Source: Trichoplax adhaerens | Taxonomy: Eukaryota > Placozoa > Uniplacotomia > Trichoplacea > Trichoplacidae | Length of the DNA stretch: 64,000 nt | Assembly: GCF_000150275.1 (NCBI RefSeq) | Contig: NW_002060953.1 | Coordinates: 1,881,493-1,945,492, forward strand | Direction: 5' to 3' | Shown here: positions 39,774-51,949 of the stretch, piece by piece | Numbering within the stretch: the first letter of the stretch is position 1 | Layout of the letters: each line of letters starts with the position of its first letter | Notes under the pieces: generated by a model | Told to the model about the DNA's origin: nothing | The model's input: the letters and a program-made list of their open reading frames with translations, nothing else | The model's database searches: none | Made by a program: the position numbers and the translations under genes

Positions 39774-42700
39774 CTAAATAAGTAATAGTTGAATTCTTTA
39801 AGGAAGTTTAATGTAGCCAACATTGACGAGAAGTCGAGATTTAATGAAATTAAACGTGTAACCCTCTACTTTACCCTATTTTTTAATGCACATCTGCAGA
39901 TTAAGGTTGTAAAATTGTATAAATCGAATTTTTGCCGAAAAGACACTATATCAGTAAGGCAATGTTGTAGTCGGCTTAAAGTCGAAATTATCTACGAGAA
40001 TGAGTTATAATTTGACACTGCTTGACCACAGTAAAACTATGAAATTATTGGGTCAAGGATACAAGTTTTGGCATAGGAAAATAGACTTGGCTGAATATTA
40101 GATTTACACTTTGCAGTAGTACTTTTAATTTTGGAATGTTAAGATTTGGATTTGTTTTACAGAGGTCGAAACGATCATTTTCTTCCACTTAATCATCCCA
40201 GTCCTTCATTGTCATGCATAACTATCAACTTCTAAATTGATAATCCTCGAAAGATTATAGCTAAGACTTTCATCGATTTCAAGGATTATCAACGATGTTG
40301 ATGAATAATGCTCATTTTACATTTATTACAATTTTACGAGCATGTCAAAATTACGGAAGGAATACACGTAATCATTGAATAAACTGTAAGTGATTGGTAG
40401 ACTCGTTCTGAGAGGTCTAGATCGATTTAGCATTGCACGCCTCAAAGATGAAGTAGAGAATAGATTACTTTAAATGACATGAATGGAATGTATAGCGAGT
40501 AGTTTCTGATATATTAAGAAATGGATTATTTTAACCTATGAGGATGAATTATGCTCAGTTTGGATCTATTAAACTTTGACATGTAGACATGAAGATTACC
40601 GAAGGAAAAGAAGAAATCATTGAATAAAATGCATGCGATTTGGAAACTCGTTACGGAGTAATCTCAATGAATTTAGATTCCATGTTTCATTGAGAAAGCT
40701 ACCTCTGCTTTGCAAAAGATATAAATGGAAAGAGATAATTTGAGCCGATGTTGATGGATGATGCTCTGCTTGGATTCATTAAAACTTTTACGAACACATG
40801 AGGATTACGGAAGGAAATAAATGAAAGAATTCAATGTAGTAAAATGCTTTCGATCTCAAGACTTGTCGTTGAGTAGCCTCGATCAATTTCGATGTGATGC
40901 TTAGCTGAGAAGTTAGCTATACACTCGTTATAGACGAAATAGATTATTTGAATGAAATTTAGTTAAATGGGAGTTAGAGAAATTTTTAGTGTATGTTTAA
41001 CCTGCAGTATCGATCCCATTTCAATTTTATGATTATATCAAGAGTGTGTAAGATAGACTGAAATGAGTTCTTCTCTCTTGTGCAAAAATCATCTTTGTTA
41101 ATCGGTACAACTTGACTAGTCTCTTTGCAAATAGTTTTGAGAAAATTAATCTGTTATTGCACCTAGAAATATTCGCACTGGAATAATATAAAGTAAAATA
41201 GCACCATTTCATACTAATTAGAATGGTGGCTGCAGTGGTAATTCTTGGCTTTAGAATGAGACTTTATAGGTAGTACGTAAAACTAGCAGTTTGCTTGTCA
41301 TATAGACTGCCATCACTTAGCAGACTTTACCTAAAATGATTACTTTGCTCTTCAACAGAACATCCTTGACTGAATTTAATAACATAGAACCGCCATCTTG
41401 GAAATGATCCTGACTGGAAGCACGGGCAGGATGGCTGCCAAATAAATTAGATATGACTAGAACAGAATGAAGTATTGACTTGAACATGTTAGTCAATTGG
41501 TTTCTTCTCTTAAAGCTTTCCTCCTGCTAGTCAATAAAAATCACAGAGGTAAGGACTTAAATGAATACGCTGTGAAATGGTTTAAAAAGGACTTCTATGC
41601 TACCTTGGGTCACCGAATATCTTTTAATGGGTCAGAATCTTCTTTCGCGGCCGTTAGATTACAGAGGATGCAAACTAGAAATTGATGCTTGTAACCATTT
41701 CATGGATTGAATGGTTACCAGTTATTATTGGATATCAAGTTTTTGTTTATGTCTGTTTAGCAAGCCTCTGTTTATTTATTTGATCTTTCCGATATTGCTT
41801 GAGAAAAAGTGTGCTCAACTTTTCAATGATTGGGTCGTAGCTCTGTCACAATAAGACACCGATTTACTTTAGATTAATAGTCTAGGATTATGAAGCAGAG
41901 AACTGTGCTATCAACTTTGTTATAGAGGCATTATTGGTATTTTTCGCTCGTCACTATTCGTTATTATAAAATGTTAGAGCAGAAATTATTCATAATACTT
42001 GTTATACTGCGCAATTTGGAGGCCAAAATATATCTAATTCAAGGTTTTAGCGAGTGTATGCTTTTCTGTTCATCATTTAAATTTTAGGTTATACTCTGCT
42101 ATATTGACATGTAAAGCTAGACAGGAGGCTTTGCCTTTGTGAACAATTTTATATTATGATAACGAGGAGTGTGAAAAATTTCGATCATATCTTGTTAGAT
42201 CAAGCTATACCCTAACGTTATCATTAGGTAAGAAATAATCGCGGCATCCGTAATTTTGGTGTTACTATGCCGAACTCATAATAAGAGAATTCTACGTAGT
42301 TGACAACTTCGTGTTTAAATTAAAATTTGAAGAAAGCTTAGAATATCATTGCAGAATTCATATCCACCTTGCCATACCCGCCGTAGCATATCGAGTTATG
42401 CCATGCAAATAAGAGCTAATGGGAAATTTTTGTGTAGTCAACAAATTGGATAAATCAAATTCTGTAATATAAATCTTGTAATAAAGTGTCTTCTCAAAAA
42501 TACAGCATGAACTACAGTTTCTTATAAATTTCACTTTATTACATAAGATTAGGTTCGTCCCCTAACTACCAAGGACTATCTAGTTTCAATAGGACTATCT
42601 TTTACAGCGAAAGTTCGCGGTTTATATACTCTTTATTACAGAATGAATTTTACACATTGCAATCATATCTTGCTAATTAAGTCGCAAGATAGCAGTCTTT

Positions 42701-43100
42701 CATCGCGCAAGCTATTCATTATTCACGCGTCTAATTAAAGCGCCACAAAACAACTCTCTGAGCACTTACATAATTTGCACTATCTATTATTATCATGAAA
42801 TCTTAATATAAACATTTCAATAGTATCAAGGTGATACGCATGTAAACCTTTGCTACAAATAGATATCTTCAAAATCATACTGTCTAACAAATGAGTACTA
42901 CTACTCTCGTAGAGTCTTACAATCATATTCCAAGCAATATTTGGGGATGCACGATAAATTTAAAGAAATACCGGTGGCGGTCAACAATTGAGATAGTATA
43001 CTCGTTCTTCTAATAGTTTTACCCTTTTATGGCCTCTATGCATTGCTTTTTACTGGCTACGTTAACTATTCTTTTCTAGTCATGGCCGCAAAATGAAAAG
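39774..43100. other. Intergenic; repeats at 40.2-41.0 kb, otherwise nothing recognised
   Basis: No signal-peptide exon for the preceding pseudogene could be found here on the minus strand. A 62-codon plus frame at 41497-41685 has no recognisable motif and no splice partners that I can support. Confidence 0.45.
40230..40970. repeat. Three diverged copies of a roughly 235-250 bp unit
   Basis: GATGTTGATGAATAATGCTC-like sequence, then ATTACGGAAGGAA, ATCATTGAATAAA and GACTCGTT-like blocks recur in the same order near 40292, 40540 and 40760. An exact 10-bp inverted pair TGATAATCCT/AGGATTATCA lies at 40239-40291. Confidence 0.75.
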
Positions 43101-43129
43101 TTTCAGACAAGTGCAAATAGCCCAAATAC

Positions 43130-43768
43130 TTTTGCAACGTTGAGAAGGTCCAACAAGATTTGCTATGTTGTGAACTCTATTCTATACATTTATGATGTGA
43201 TCTAGAATAGTGGGAAAAATCCAGGTAGGAAATGTGACATTCTTGGAAATTGCTTGCATGTCTGATGTAGGACTGGCGAATTTAATGAAAGACAGTAGCT
43301 ATAATTATATTGTCGGCTTGTAGTCGCTAGACAACTATTCTCGTAGCCAGCTAAATAACCTTCCCCTTGATGGAGGTATTTCTTCAACTCGACGCAAGTT
43401 TTGGTCATATTTTGGTAAGCAAAGGCTGAAGAGTCAGCTGAGCATGAAGGTAGATAACTTTGGCAAAGGCAGTTTTGAGTAGTTTTTTTATACTATGGTG
43501 ATAGTTTTCGAATCACCATCAATTCATATGTGCTTTTAACAAATGAATAAATATCGTTCAAAGCTTAAAAGGTTGCAACACTGTATGTTTTAGGTAGATT
43601 ACAATGTAGCCGGAGGATAGCTTCTGGTCGAACACAAGATTCCCATTTCTCCAAAGACCAATATACTAATGTTATATTCAGTTCGTATATTATACTTGCG
43701 AAGAGGCTACATTGAGGCAATTGAGAGCAAAAGGTAGCATTAATACTATCTTTAAATTCAAAGTACAC
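43130..43768 (-). pseudogene. Decayed tandem-FZ locus: two FZ-like fragments with stops and a frameshift
   Basis: Reading on minus, a first fragment at about 43768-43565 contains SINATFCSQLPQCS, FZ-like but of uncertain register. A second at about 43490-43202 contains CLCQSYLPSCSADSSAFAYQN, cut here to CQSYLPSCSADSSAF, which matches domain 1 of its relatives (C-x4-P-x-CSxD). It continues through KTCVELKK and NSPVLHQTCKQFP. A missing base next to CKQFP shifts the frame: the family block TFPTWIFPTIL continues in another frame before a stop. The start of domain 2 is thus recognisable but broken. No signal-peptide or terminal exon was found, and a stop lies just upstream of the second fragment. 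Its position between two other family members supports origin by duplication followed by decay. Confidence 0.7.
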
Positions 43769-45689
43769 GGCAAGGAATAAAAAATATACAAAGCCAAAGA
43801 ATTTTTGATTTAGAATGATTTTAATTAATTATTTAACTATCACATACAAGTAATATCTTTGATGATAATATTGATACTCTGCTTTTACGTGAAGCAAATT
43901 AATTACTTAAACTAAACCCGCTCATACCACTTTGCCAACATATTAATTTCTGATGTCCAGGAAATGAACTATTGCAATCAAATTATGATCATAATACAGC
44001 AATGTAAATAATTTCAGTGGATGCAGCATTCGTAGGATGAGTCTTCATGATAAACACCTAGCTATTATTTATGTTTTACTATAATTAGTGATGACTTTGT
44101 AAACATAGCACATACACACCAGTGCCCACTAAAACGAGCATTTTCCCTCCTTATGATAGTAAGGAACAGTAAAACAAGATAGAAAAATTGAGGGAACAAG
44201 AACTGCTATTTTTAAAGATGGGCCAATCGATACCAACCAAGATTATGTACTCATTTGCCACGTGGAAAAACTGCTCAAATAGGAATACCGGTTGTAATCA
44301 ATTTTATATTTCAAATTTCCTAATCCCAACACGATCATATCCTTGTAAGAGTGGATTAAGGAGGAGAATAGAAAATGTTTCAATAATGAGAAATGGCGAT
44401 ACTACCTTCAGCCATCAAAGAAAGAAGTATTGATAGCCAGATGAGCTGCTAATAAATAAATCCTTGCTGTTGGAGAAGAATACCTTAATTGGATGTACAA
44501 AATTATTATCGTGAAATTGAGCAATAAACTTGCTAATATTCTAAGGTCAATCCTAATGTAATAAAAGTGTCTCACAATAATGGTCTTAGTCAAATGGCGT
44601 TTTCTAAAAGGCTTTTACTACAAGGTTTTTAAGAATAGTAGAGCAATAATCAACCACAGCAAAAATCTAATCTAAAATTTAAAATATTCCGAGCTCAAAG
44701 TGAAGTGAAGCCTCTCTTTCCTATGTAAGCTCATCTCCACAGTTCCTAAATGCATTTCCATCCTTGTCAGCAATATTGCTTATAGGATTCTCAACTTCTT
44801 TAGAAGCTGTAAACTACTTTTCAAATCTACTATTATGCAAACTGTAAGTTCTTTCAATAGAATAAGAAATTCAATTTAATGACTGATTTCAAGCTGAGCT
44901 ACAGTCTACATTTCGCATGCAGGTGTGCAATTCAATCAAGAAATTCTGATCTGTTTAATAATCAATTTTAGACCAAAATAGGACCGATTTAAGTCTGGGC
45001 ATAAATAGCGCTTTTAAAAGCAGTGTTATCACTTAGAAATGAACCATTATAACTGTAAAACTTATAATTTATTCAATCCCTGATATTTCGTTGGATAACC
45101 TTCAAGCTTCTTCGATATCTTTGTAAAGTATCGGCCTTAAGGCTTTGAATAATGTCGATATATTTTTCATCATCAATCGCGTCTAAATTTCCATCGGTAA
45201 ACTAAACGATTCTATGATAGCAGTTAAAATTAAAATTATCTTTATAGATACCATTTATCTATAGACAGTATGAATGCCTTCGGATTAACGCTAAATAGTG
45301 TCAATTTGAGCTAGATATAGAATTTTCTCTAAGGTTAAAGTGCTTTTGGGCTTGAGTTTTTAATTATGAACATTATTCAATATCCGATTAAAAGTAACCA
45401 ACAAAAATAAGTTGCAATCGTAAAATTGTATTTAATTTTGAATACTTTCGAAATTGAAGATGTATTGATGTAATGATATAAGGTTGACAAAGAATTTCAG
45501 CAAATTCCTTAAATTAAAGGCCTTGTATTTTCATAGAAAAGACTTCAGTATTTTATAAAAAGTAAAGTGTATGTAGAAGAGTAGGCCACAGCTTGATAAT
45601 AAAACGGTTATTCAACCCTAAACAGGCTTAAAAATTTTAGCAGATTACTTAGAATTCCATAGTGTTTATTTTTCTGGCAAATAATTTAT

Positions 45690-45738
45690 AACTTATATTT
45701 ATATTTGTATTTGTATTTATATTTATATTTATAATTGC
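45690..45738. repeat. Hexanucleotide microsatellite, (TATTTA/TATTTG)n
   Basis: About seven tandem TTTATA/TTTGTA-type hexamers in a row, with T/G variation in the central copies. Confidence 0.85.
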
Positions 45739-48479
45739 ATGGAACATAATTTTTATGTTGCCTATTGGCCTGTGGTTTGATTATGAATAATTTATTAGAT
45801 AAATGGATTACGAAAAAATTATAATCGATACTTTTGAATTGCGTAGTATTTATTTTTCTTTACTGATTAAAAATCGATTCACATTCTGATGCTGAAAATA
45901 CTTATACCCAATTAAATTCAACTGATCTCATTCCCTACTGGTAAAGTAAATAGGAGTCAGTTGATGTAATCTCATTAAGTATAGCACGATACAATTTGGC
46001 TCATTTTGCATCAATTCCAAGTTTTAATCGCTTCTTTCCATGATAACTATTACGGTAAGAAAATATTATGGGTAATAAGAACTCACACATCAGTGATGGA
46101 ATCGTCTCATCATAGAATATCCATAAATATTTTTTAGACTTTAGCATACTTGTAAGTGTAAATAATAAGTAAGTAATAGCTATTCCATTATTGTACTTAT
46201 AATGGCATTGAAAATAAGGTAAGTTCAATTTCAGGAATGAAATAAGACATACTATTGACAAGTCATTGCAGCGATAGAGATGCAGACATGAATTGGGCCT
46301 TAGTAGCGGAAAAATATGAGATGGTAAATAAGTATATGTTGCCTTTTCCAATGCGATATTCATTATGGCACAGTATTCAATTTCAGTACTAATACAATAA
46401 AGGATCAAATGGACAAATTATTACAAAAATAAAGGTGTGGATGTATATTGCTTATAGTAGCGTAAAATATGGGATTATCAATAAAAAGTATAATTATACA
46501 TATTCAATTCTCTATTACTGTAGTTTTATTGATATTACATCTAAGTAGTAGAAATATAAGAGATCATCTGTACAAGTTACTACAAAGATATAGATGAAGA
46601 TGATTGTCCTTGATAACCTAAAAATATCGTAAATAATGTAAAGATACATATTAGGTACTCCAATATACTATACTACACGTGTAATAGTATTAAATCTCGC
46701 TGATAATATGTGTATCCAAGGACAAGCTACTATAGAGAAAGAGTTGTAGATTTCGACTGTTATAAGTAGTATAAAGATATAGCTATCAAATAAAATGTAT
46801 ATGATAGGTATTTCTGTATTAAACCTAAGAAATAATAAGAAATCAAGTAGTAATGGACGAGAAACTATTGAAAAAATGAATACCTTTGAAATCGAACTTA
46901 TATTGGGTTTAGGGTAGAACACTAGTTTATTATAATTTGTAACACCCAGTTTATCTTTATTACCATGTTTAAAAGTATTATAAAAGGGTAGACTACGAAT
47001 TTGACCAACTAAACTATTTAACTCGAAGGAGACTATTCTTAAATCCCAAAAATGGCTTAATTCTAAGTCTTCTTACTTCATACTTTCTTGAGCTACTTGA
47101 CTACTGAGCCACATTTTCTTGTAAATGCTGCTCAAGCATTTAGTGATATCAGATATTAAATTTATTACTTTAATTACTCTAAATCAACCAAGCTATTAAA
47201 TAAGTAGGATTAGATAAATGATATCCTAAATATGCGAAAAGACATATGCGAGAAGACCTAATTAATGAAAATCTTTATTGAACTTTAAATTGTAACTTTT
47301 TGCTGTTTATAACAACTATCTATAAGAAAAATAAGACAGAATCATAATTTCTTCGATATGATACTCGGATCAAAATTTTCGGGTTTATACTACTTTCAAT
47401 AGCAAAATAGTGTAATTCGTACTGCACTTTAGAATCAAAATTAGCTTCCAGTTTTATCAAAATTGTAGCGTATATGCTATGCAGATTAAATACACATATA
47501 TTCCTTCAATTACAAACTTACATTACATCCTTTTTACCAAAATGAATCTGCTGATTGTTCGGCAGATCCACGCGAATAAAGTAGAAGTTAAGTTTGTAAT
47601 ATACTAAGATATCAAGTAAAATCGAATGCAATCAAATCAAATTAGCTATTTTAAAGATATGATACTTATTATAACGCTAAAGCTTAAAGAAGTATTCTAA
47701 AAATTAAACCTTCATTACGATGCTATGGAAAATTTATGACTGAAATAGAGATGTTGGTATAGACTATCCTTACTGAAGTAAGAATACGGATAAATATTAT
47801 AAAGACGAAATTGAACGACGAACAAATCTATTTCTCAGGTAATTTTTCAAATCTGTAGCGAAGTTATCTTTTAATTTCCAGTACAATTTATAAGAAGATG
47901 TATTAATTGATGTGGTACTAAGAATAACAAAATCAAAGCGGTAGCATTGATTAACCCGATTTGGAAGGATAACGAAGATGTTCCATTGGTTTCAGAAGTT
48001 ACATTTGGATAGTAATTGCAGAATTGACGTTTACGTAAATTGATTCTTGTCTTTTCTGGCAGACTAATGATTAAAAAAGCAAGATTAGATCAATAGCTAG
48101 AGTCTAAGGAATGATTGGAATACACATAGTATGAGTTTACAGTATTTTATCATCTAGAGTTATTGCCATGACATTGAATGTGGCGACTTAAGTAGGAAGT
48201 AGTTGAATAGCAAAATAAGGATAAAAGAATTTCATACGTAATCAATTTAGAAATGATGAATTTTTGCAGTTCTATACGATGAAGTCAAATCCATACTGTG
48301 GTTTACGAAACGTTATAAAGCTGGAGAAAAAAATTATAAGTCAACATTGAATTTGGTTTCTTTCACTTTCTTATAACCACCAGTATTTTCTGAATAATCA
48401 ACTAGCTTCCATGAAAGCTACCCGAGGTATTACAATTGGGGTTGCTCGTGATAGCTTATAGTTTTTAAGCTTAATGGCG

Positions 48480-48995
48480 GTCTTACTATTTAATGATATT
48501 CAATATAATCAATGCAATCCACAATGATCAATTGGCTTTCATTCAAACCGTCTGATAGGGTGCAATTGAATTTTATTTCGATAGCTTTTAATTGTTAATT
48601 TAATGACAGCAATATCGATCGGAATGTTCATGCAACTTGTTCACTAATATTCAATATAATCAATGTTATTTAGAAGGCTCAACTTGCTTGCATTAGAGAT
48701 ATCTGATATACTAATATTGAACTTTATCTTGATTACTTTTAATTTTAAAGCCCATTAACAGTCCCTATTGATCGGTAAGCTCTTGCAATTTGTTAGCTAA
48801 GGTAATATTCGACATATTTAATGCGATCCAGAATGATTAAGATGCTTCCAGTTAAGCTATCGGATATACTACAATTGGGCTTCATCTTGATATCTTTCAG
48901 TTTCAAAGCTTAATAGCAGTTCTATCGAACGGCATTTCAAAGTAACTTATTTACGAATATTCAATACGATAACGCAATCCTGTAAAGAGGGGATC
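48480..48995. repeat. Three to four diverged copies of a roughly 155-165 bp unit
   Basis: AATATTCAATATAATCAATG-like starts recur near 48495, 48648, 48807 and 48955. Between them lie TTGAATTTTATTTCGATAGC-like and TTTTAATTTTAAAGC-like blocks and a GATCGG(A/T)A segment. Confidence 0.75.
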
Positions 48996-49140
48996 TATGG
49001 AATACCCTAGAAAAGGCTATTATTAAGGTAAGGCATTGCTAATAGAAAGGCTTTGGTTAGTATGAGTAATCATAATGGAGTTGATGAATTCTTCTACACT
49101 ATTAATGACTTCATTTCGCTAGTTGCACAAGTATTTTACA

Positions 49141-51831
49141 TTAAATATAAATAAGTTTATGATGCCTGCATAAGCTATAAGAAGCTTAAATTAATTTTTT
49201 TAAACTTTACATGCCTAAAACGTCTCATTTTCTTGATAACTAGCAAATTGTTTCAATTTTGGATCAATTACTCCATCTTTAGTTATTAGCGCCAGAATAT
49301 GTTTTAGTCACCATCAACTTGATTCATATTCAATTTATCACTGCGACAACTAGTAGAAATGGAATATGAAGTTATTCACTTACCAAGCAACAGCATTTTG
49401 ACATTGCTGCCAGTCAAAAAATACTTTAATATGTTTTCGATCCTGATCACATACTGGAAATCGATGGCAGAAGAACTGGGCTGCCGTATCCATACATCTT
49501 TGGGTGATACCATTGGATTGGGATATTATACTCAAGAACTCTTCTGTATTATCAAGTAGTTCTGGCATCTTCTTAGCCAATGCAACAGGAAAAAGGAATC
49601 CATCTGGATATGGACTGCAATAATGATGCTGGATATTGGTTCGATTATAAGCAGTACAATAATCAACTACCACGTATCTGTGACGTGTTGATTGGCAGGC
49701 AGCGATTAGATCAGCAAAAGGCAGATTAATTTCATTAGAACATTGAATCAATTCATGGCATTGATCTCGTAAATCGAACGTTATGTAATGGGATAAATCA
49801 TGAGAGCATTTTGGAAACGAAAATCGACACCAAATTTTACGAATGATAGAGAAACATCGGCCTAAAATTGGTTTTTGATAATTTAATGTTCGTATGAAGT
49901 CATACACATAATGTTTTTTGTAAAAAGAAAGTAATACATTAGGAACATAATAATGTAGTGAGCAAAATTGTTGTATATTATTATCCGGTTTGCTACATCC
50001 TTCTGTTTCGCCAATTACCCATTCTTGTGTTTTATTTTGAAATAGCTCGTTGTCTTTATTAGCCTAAAAAAAAGAATTGTCAATTTTTATGCCTATATTT
50101 TGTCAATGATTAAGGTTATCTAGTTATATCATCATAGTCTATTCCAAGTATTGTTGTCTTGGATAGCGATCATTACTGTTGCATTTCATTACCACTTCTA
50201 GTTCATTTTAGAATGAATAAGCAAATAACAAGAATTCTATTACGCCAACGGACGATTTTATTTTAAAGACATTGAGGAAAATAAGCTCGATTCGATATCA
50301 AGTATACCATAAATGGGATTAATCTTCAGTGTGAAGAGTTTTCAAATGCATGTGGAGATACATGAAGGAAATGATATTGTTCTTTTCTAACATTAAATTT
50401 GGCAATATGTTTAAAAACGAGCTAGTAGTCAGAATATATTTCGTTTGCCGCTTAGATTCTTTTGCCAATAGGTAAATACATACTGTAATATCGCAGAATA
50501 TTGGGTGCATGTATTAAAATGCTAGTACCTGTAGTATCCGAAATATTTACAAATCCATGGATTTCCAGTTGGCTAAATCTAATCACCCTGGCCTTTTCGA
50601 TTTTGATTCTTGACTAGATACTACCTCGATAACTACCGTATAAGGAATACTCAAATAAAACCTATGAACTATTAAACTTGAGCCTTCATATTACAGTAAC
50701 TAGATAGTTATTACTAGATAGATGATAGATCCCTTTACATAACCCTTATTTTACTGCAAAGTAGCCTATTGGATAACTATTGAGAATTGGATTGGTATAG
50801 TTCAAAATTGCCTAGACAAAATATAATCACGCTGTTATACAGACTAAGCGCAAATGCATTAACATCAACTATTGTAAGCTGGTATTAGATTTAAAATCAA
50901 TTTGTTTACAAATCGCAATAGCCATTTTATAAGAACGTTTTGTAATTTACATGTGATTAGCTAATTGAATCTCTATGAATTGGATTAATATAATTTAAAA
51001 TCGAGAGAGATAAAATGGGATGTTGTCCTTTCAAGAGCAAATGCAATAACTGTTGTAAATTGGTATTTGGCACTTTCCACTAGTGATAAAGTAAGTCTGC
51101 ACACGTCAACGCTTACGAAGAACGCATCTTACTGACTTATAGAGACGAGATGAGCTATATCAACAAATAGTTCAGTTATAACGAACGAATACTGTAGTCT
51201 ACGTAATAGTATTACATCAAAATCAATTTTTACGTGGATCACAACTAGGCTTATTATAAAATAGTTTTGTAATTTACCACTAATGAGGTCATTGGATATT
51301 AATTAAAAATTAAATATGATTAAGGACTAAAGAGAAAGAGAGAAATAAGATCTAACGTTCAATGGACTAAGCGCAAACAGGATAATTATTGTAGATTGGT
51401 TTTGGATTCAAAATCAATTTCATCGTGGATTACCATTAGCCTTTTCGATATTATGGATAAGGTACTTGATTTGATTTATCTAAACCATTAATAATAATAA
51501 TTATCACTAATAACTAAATGTAAATAATGAACTGAAGATACCCCTAACAAAATCGTTGAATACCGAAATTAAAAATTTTTTTTTAATTGTTATAGATTTT
51601 AAATACGAAAAGTCAACTAACGTGATTGTAAATGTGCAGACTTTCATTGATATTTTTCATTATATTAAAAGTTGCTTCTGCAAAGTCTCCATGGTGGTCG
51701 CCTTTCTTCAGCATAGAAGTAGAACCAGCGACAAATGGAGCCATGTTTAACCCTTGATAGCTGATCGAAGATGGTATCAATAAGGTCAAGTTGACGAAAG
51801 TGATGGTCATCAGTCGTACAAGGGACATCAT
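49141..51831 (-). CDS. Tandem-FZ protein 3: two frizzled-type cysteine-rich domains, diverged tail
   Basis: Exon 1 is 51622-51831 (signal peptide MMSLVRLMTITFVNLTLLIP and a spacer). Intron 1 is about 1.56 kb. Exon 2 is 49384-50063, fully open. FZ domain 1 has EGCSKPDNNIQQFC, HYYVPN and C-x8-C-x4-P-x-C (IWCRFSFPKC). Domain 2 has YCSPYPDGFLFP and C-x8-C-x3-P-x-C (FFCHRFPVC), then WQQCQNAVA. The exon 2 donor again splits TG|C. A candidate last exon, 49141-49174, follows a TATAG acceptor like that of the gene at 16341-18279, but encodes only about eleven residues and lacks the hydrophobic tail. The protein would therefore be secreted, unless the true last exon is further away. It is the most diverged intact member: the VTVWV opening is EWVIG here. 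The exon 2 call is firm; the outer exons are less so. Confidence 0.72.
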
Positions 51832-51949
51832 CTTAGGCAGCTATACAATTTAAGGCAATGCTTTGTCGAAATATTTTCTTGAATGAAATATTTCAATCTT
51901 GACTCAGGTATTTATTTATTGCAGCGATTTAATGTAGCCCATCTTGCAT

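Larger units (their letters stand above)
43769..49140. other. Gene-poor AT-rich region
   Basis: A 135-codon minus frame at 46001-46408 is hydrophobic and AT-biased, with no recognisable motif; I do not call it. A plus frame at 44188-44433 has a faintly FZ-like spacing (KNCSNRNTGCNQFYISN) that could be chance. A (TATTTA)n-like tract lies near 45695 and a longer repeat near 48.5 kb. Confidence 0.45.

Noticed and set aside
46001-46408. 135-codon minus-strand frame
   Set aside because: Hydrophobic and Tyr/Ile/Leu-rich with no motif, no signal-peptide pattern at the start and no exon partners. Length is still possible by chance in 64 kb.
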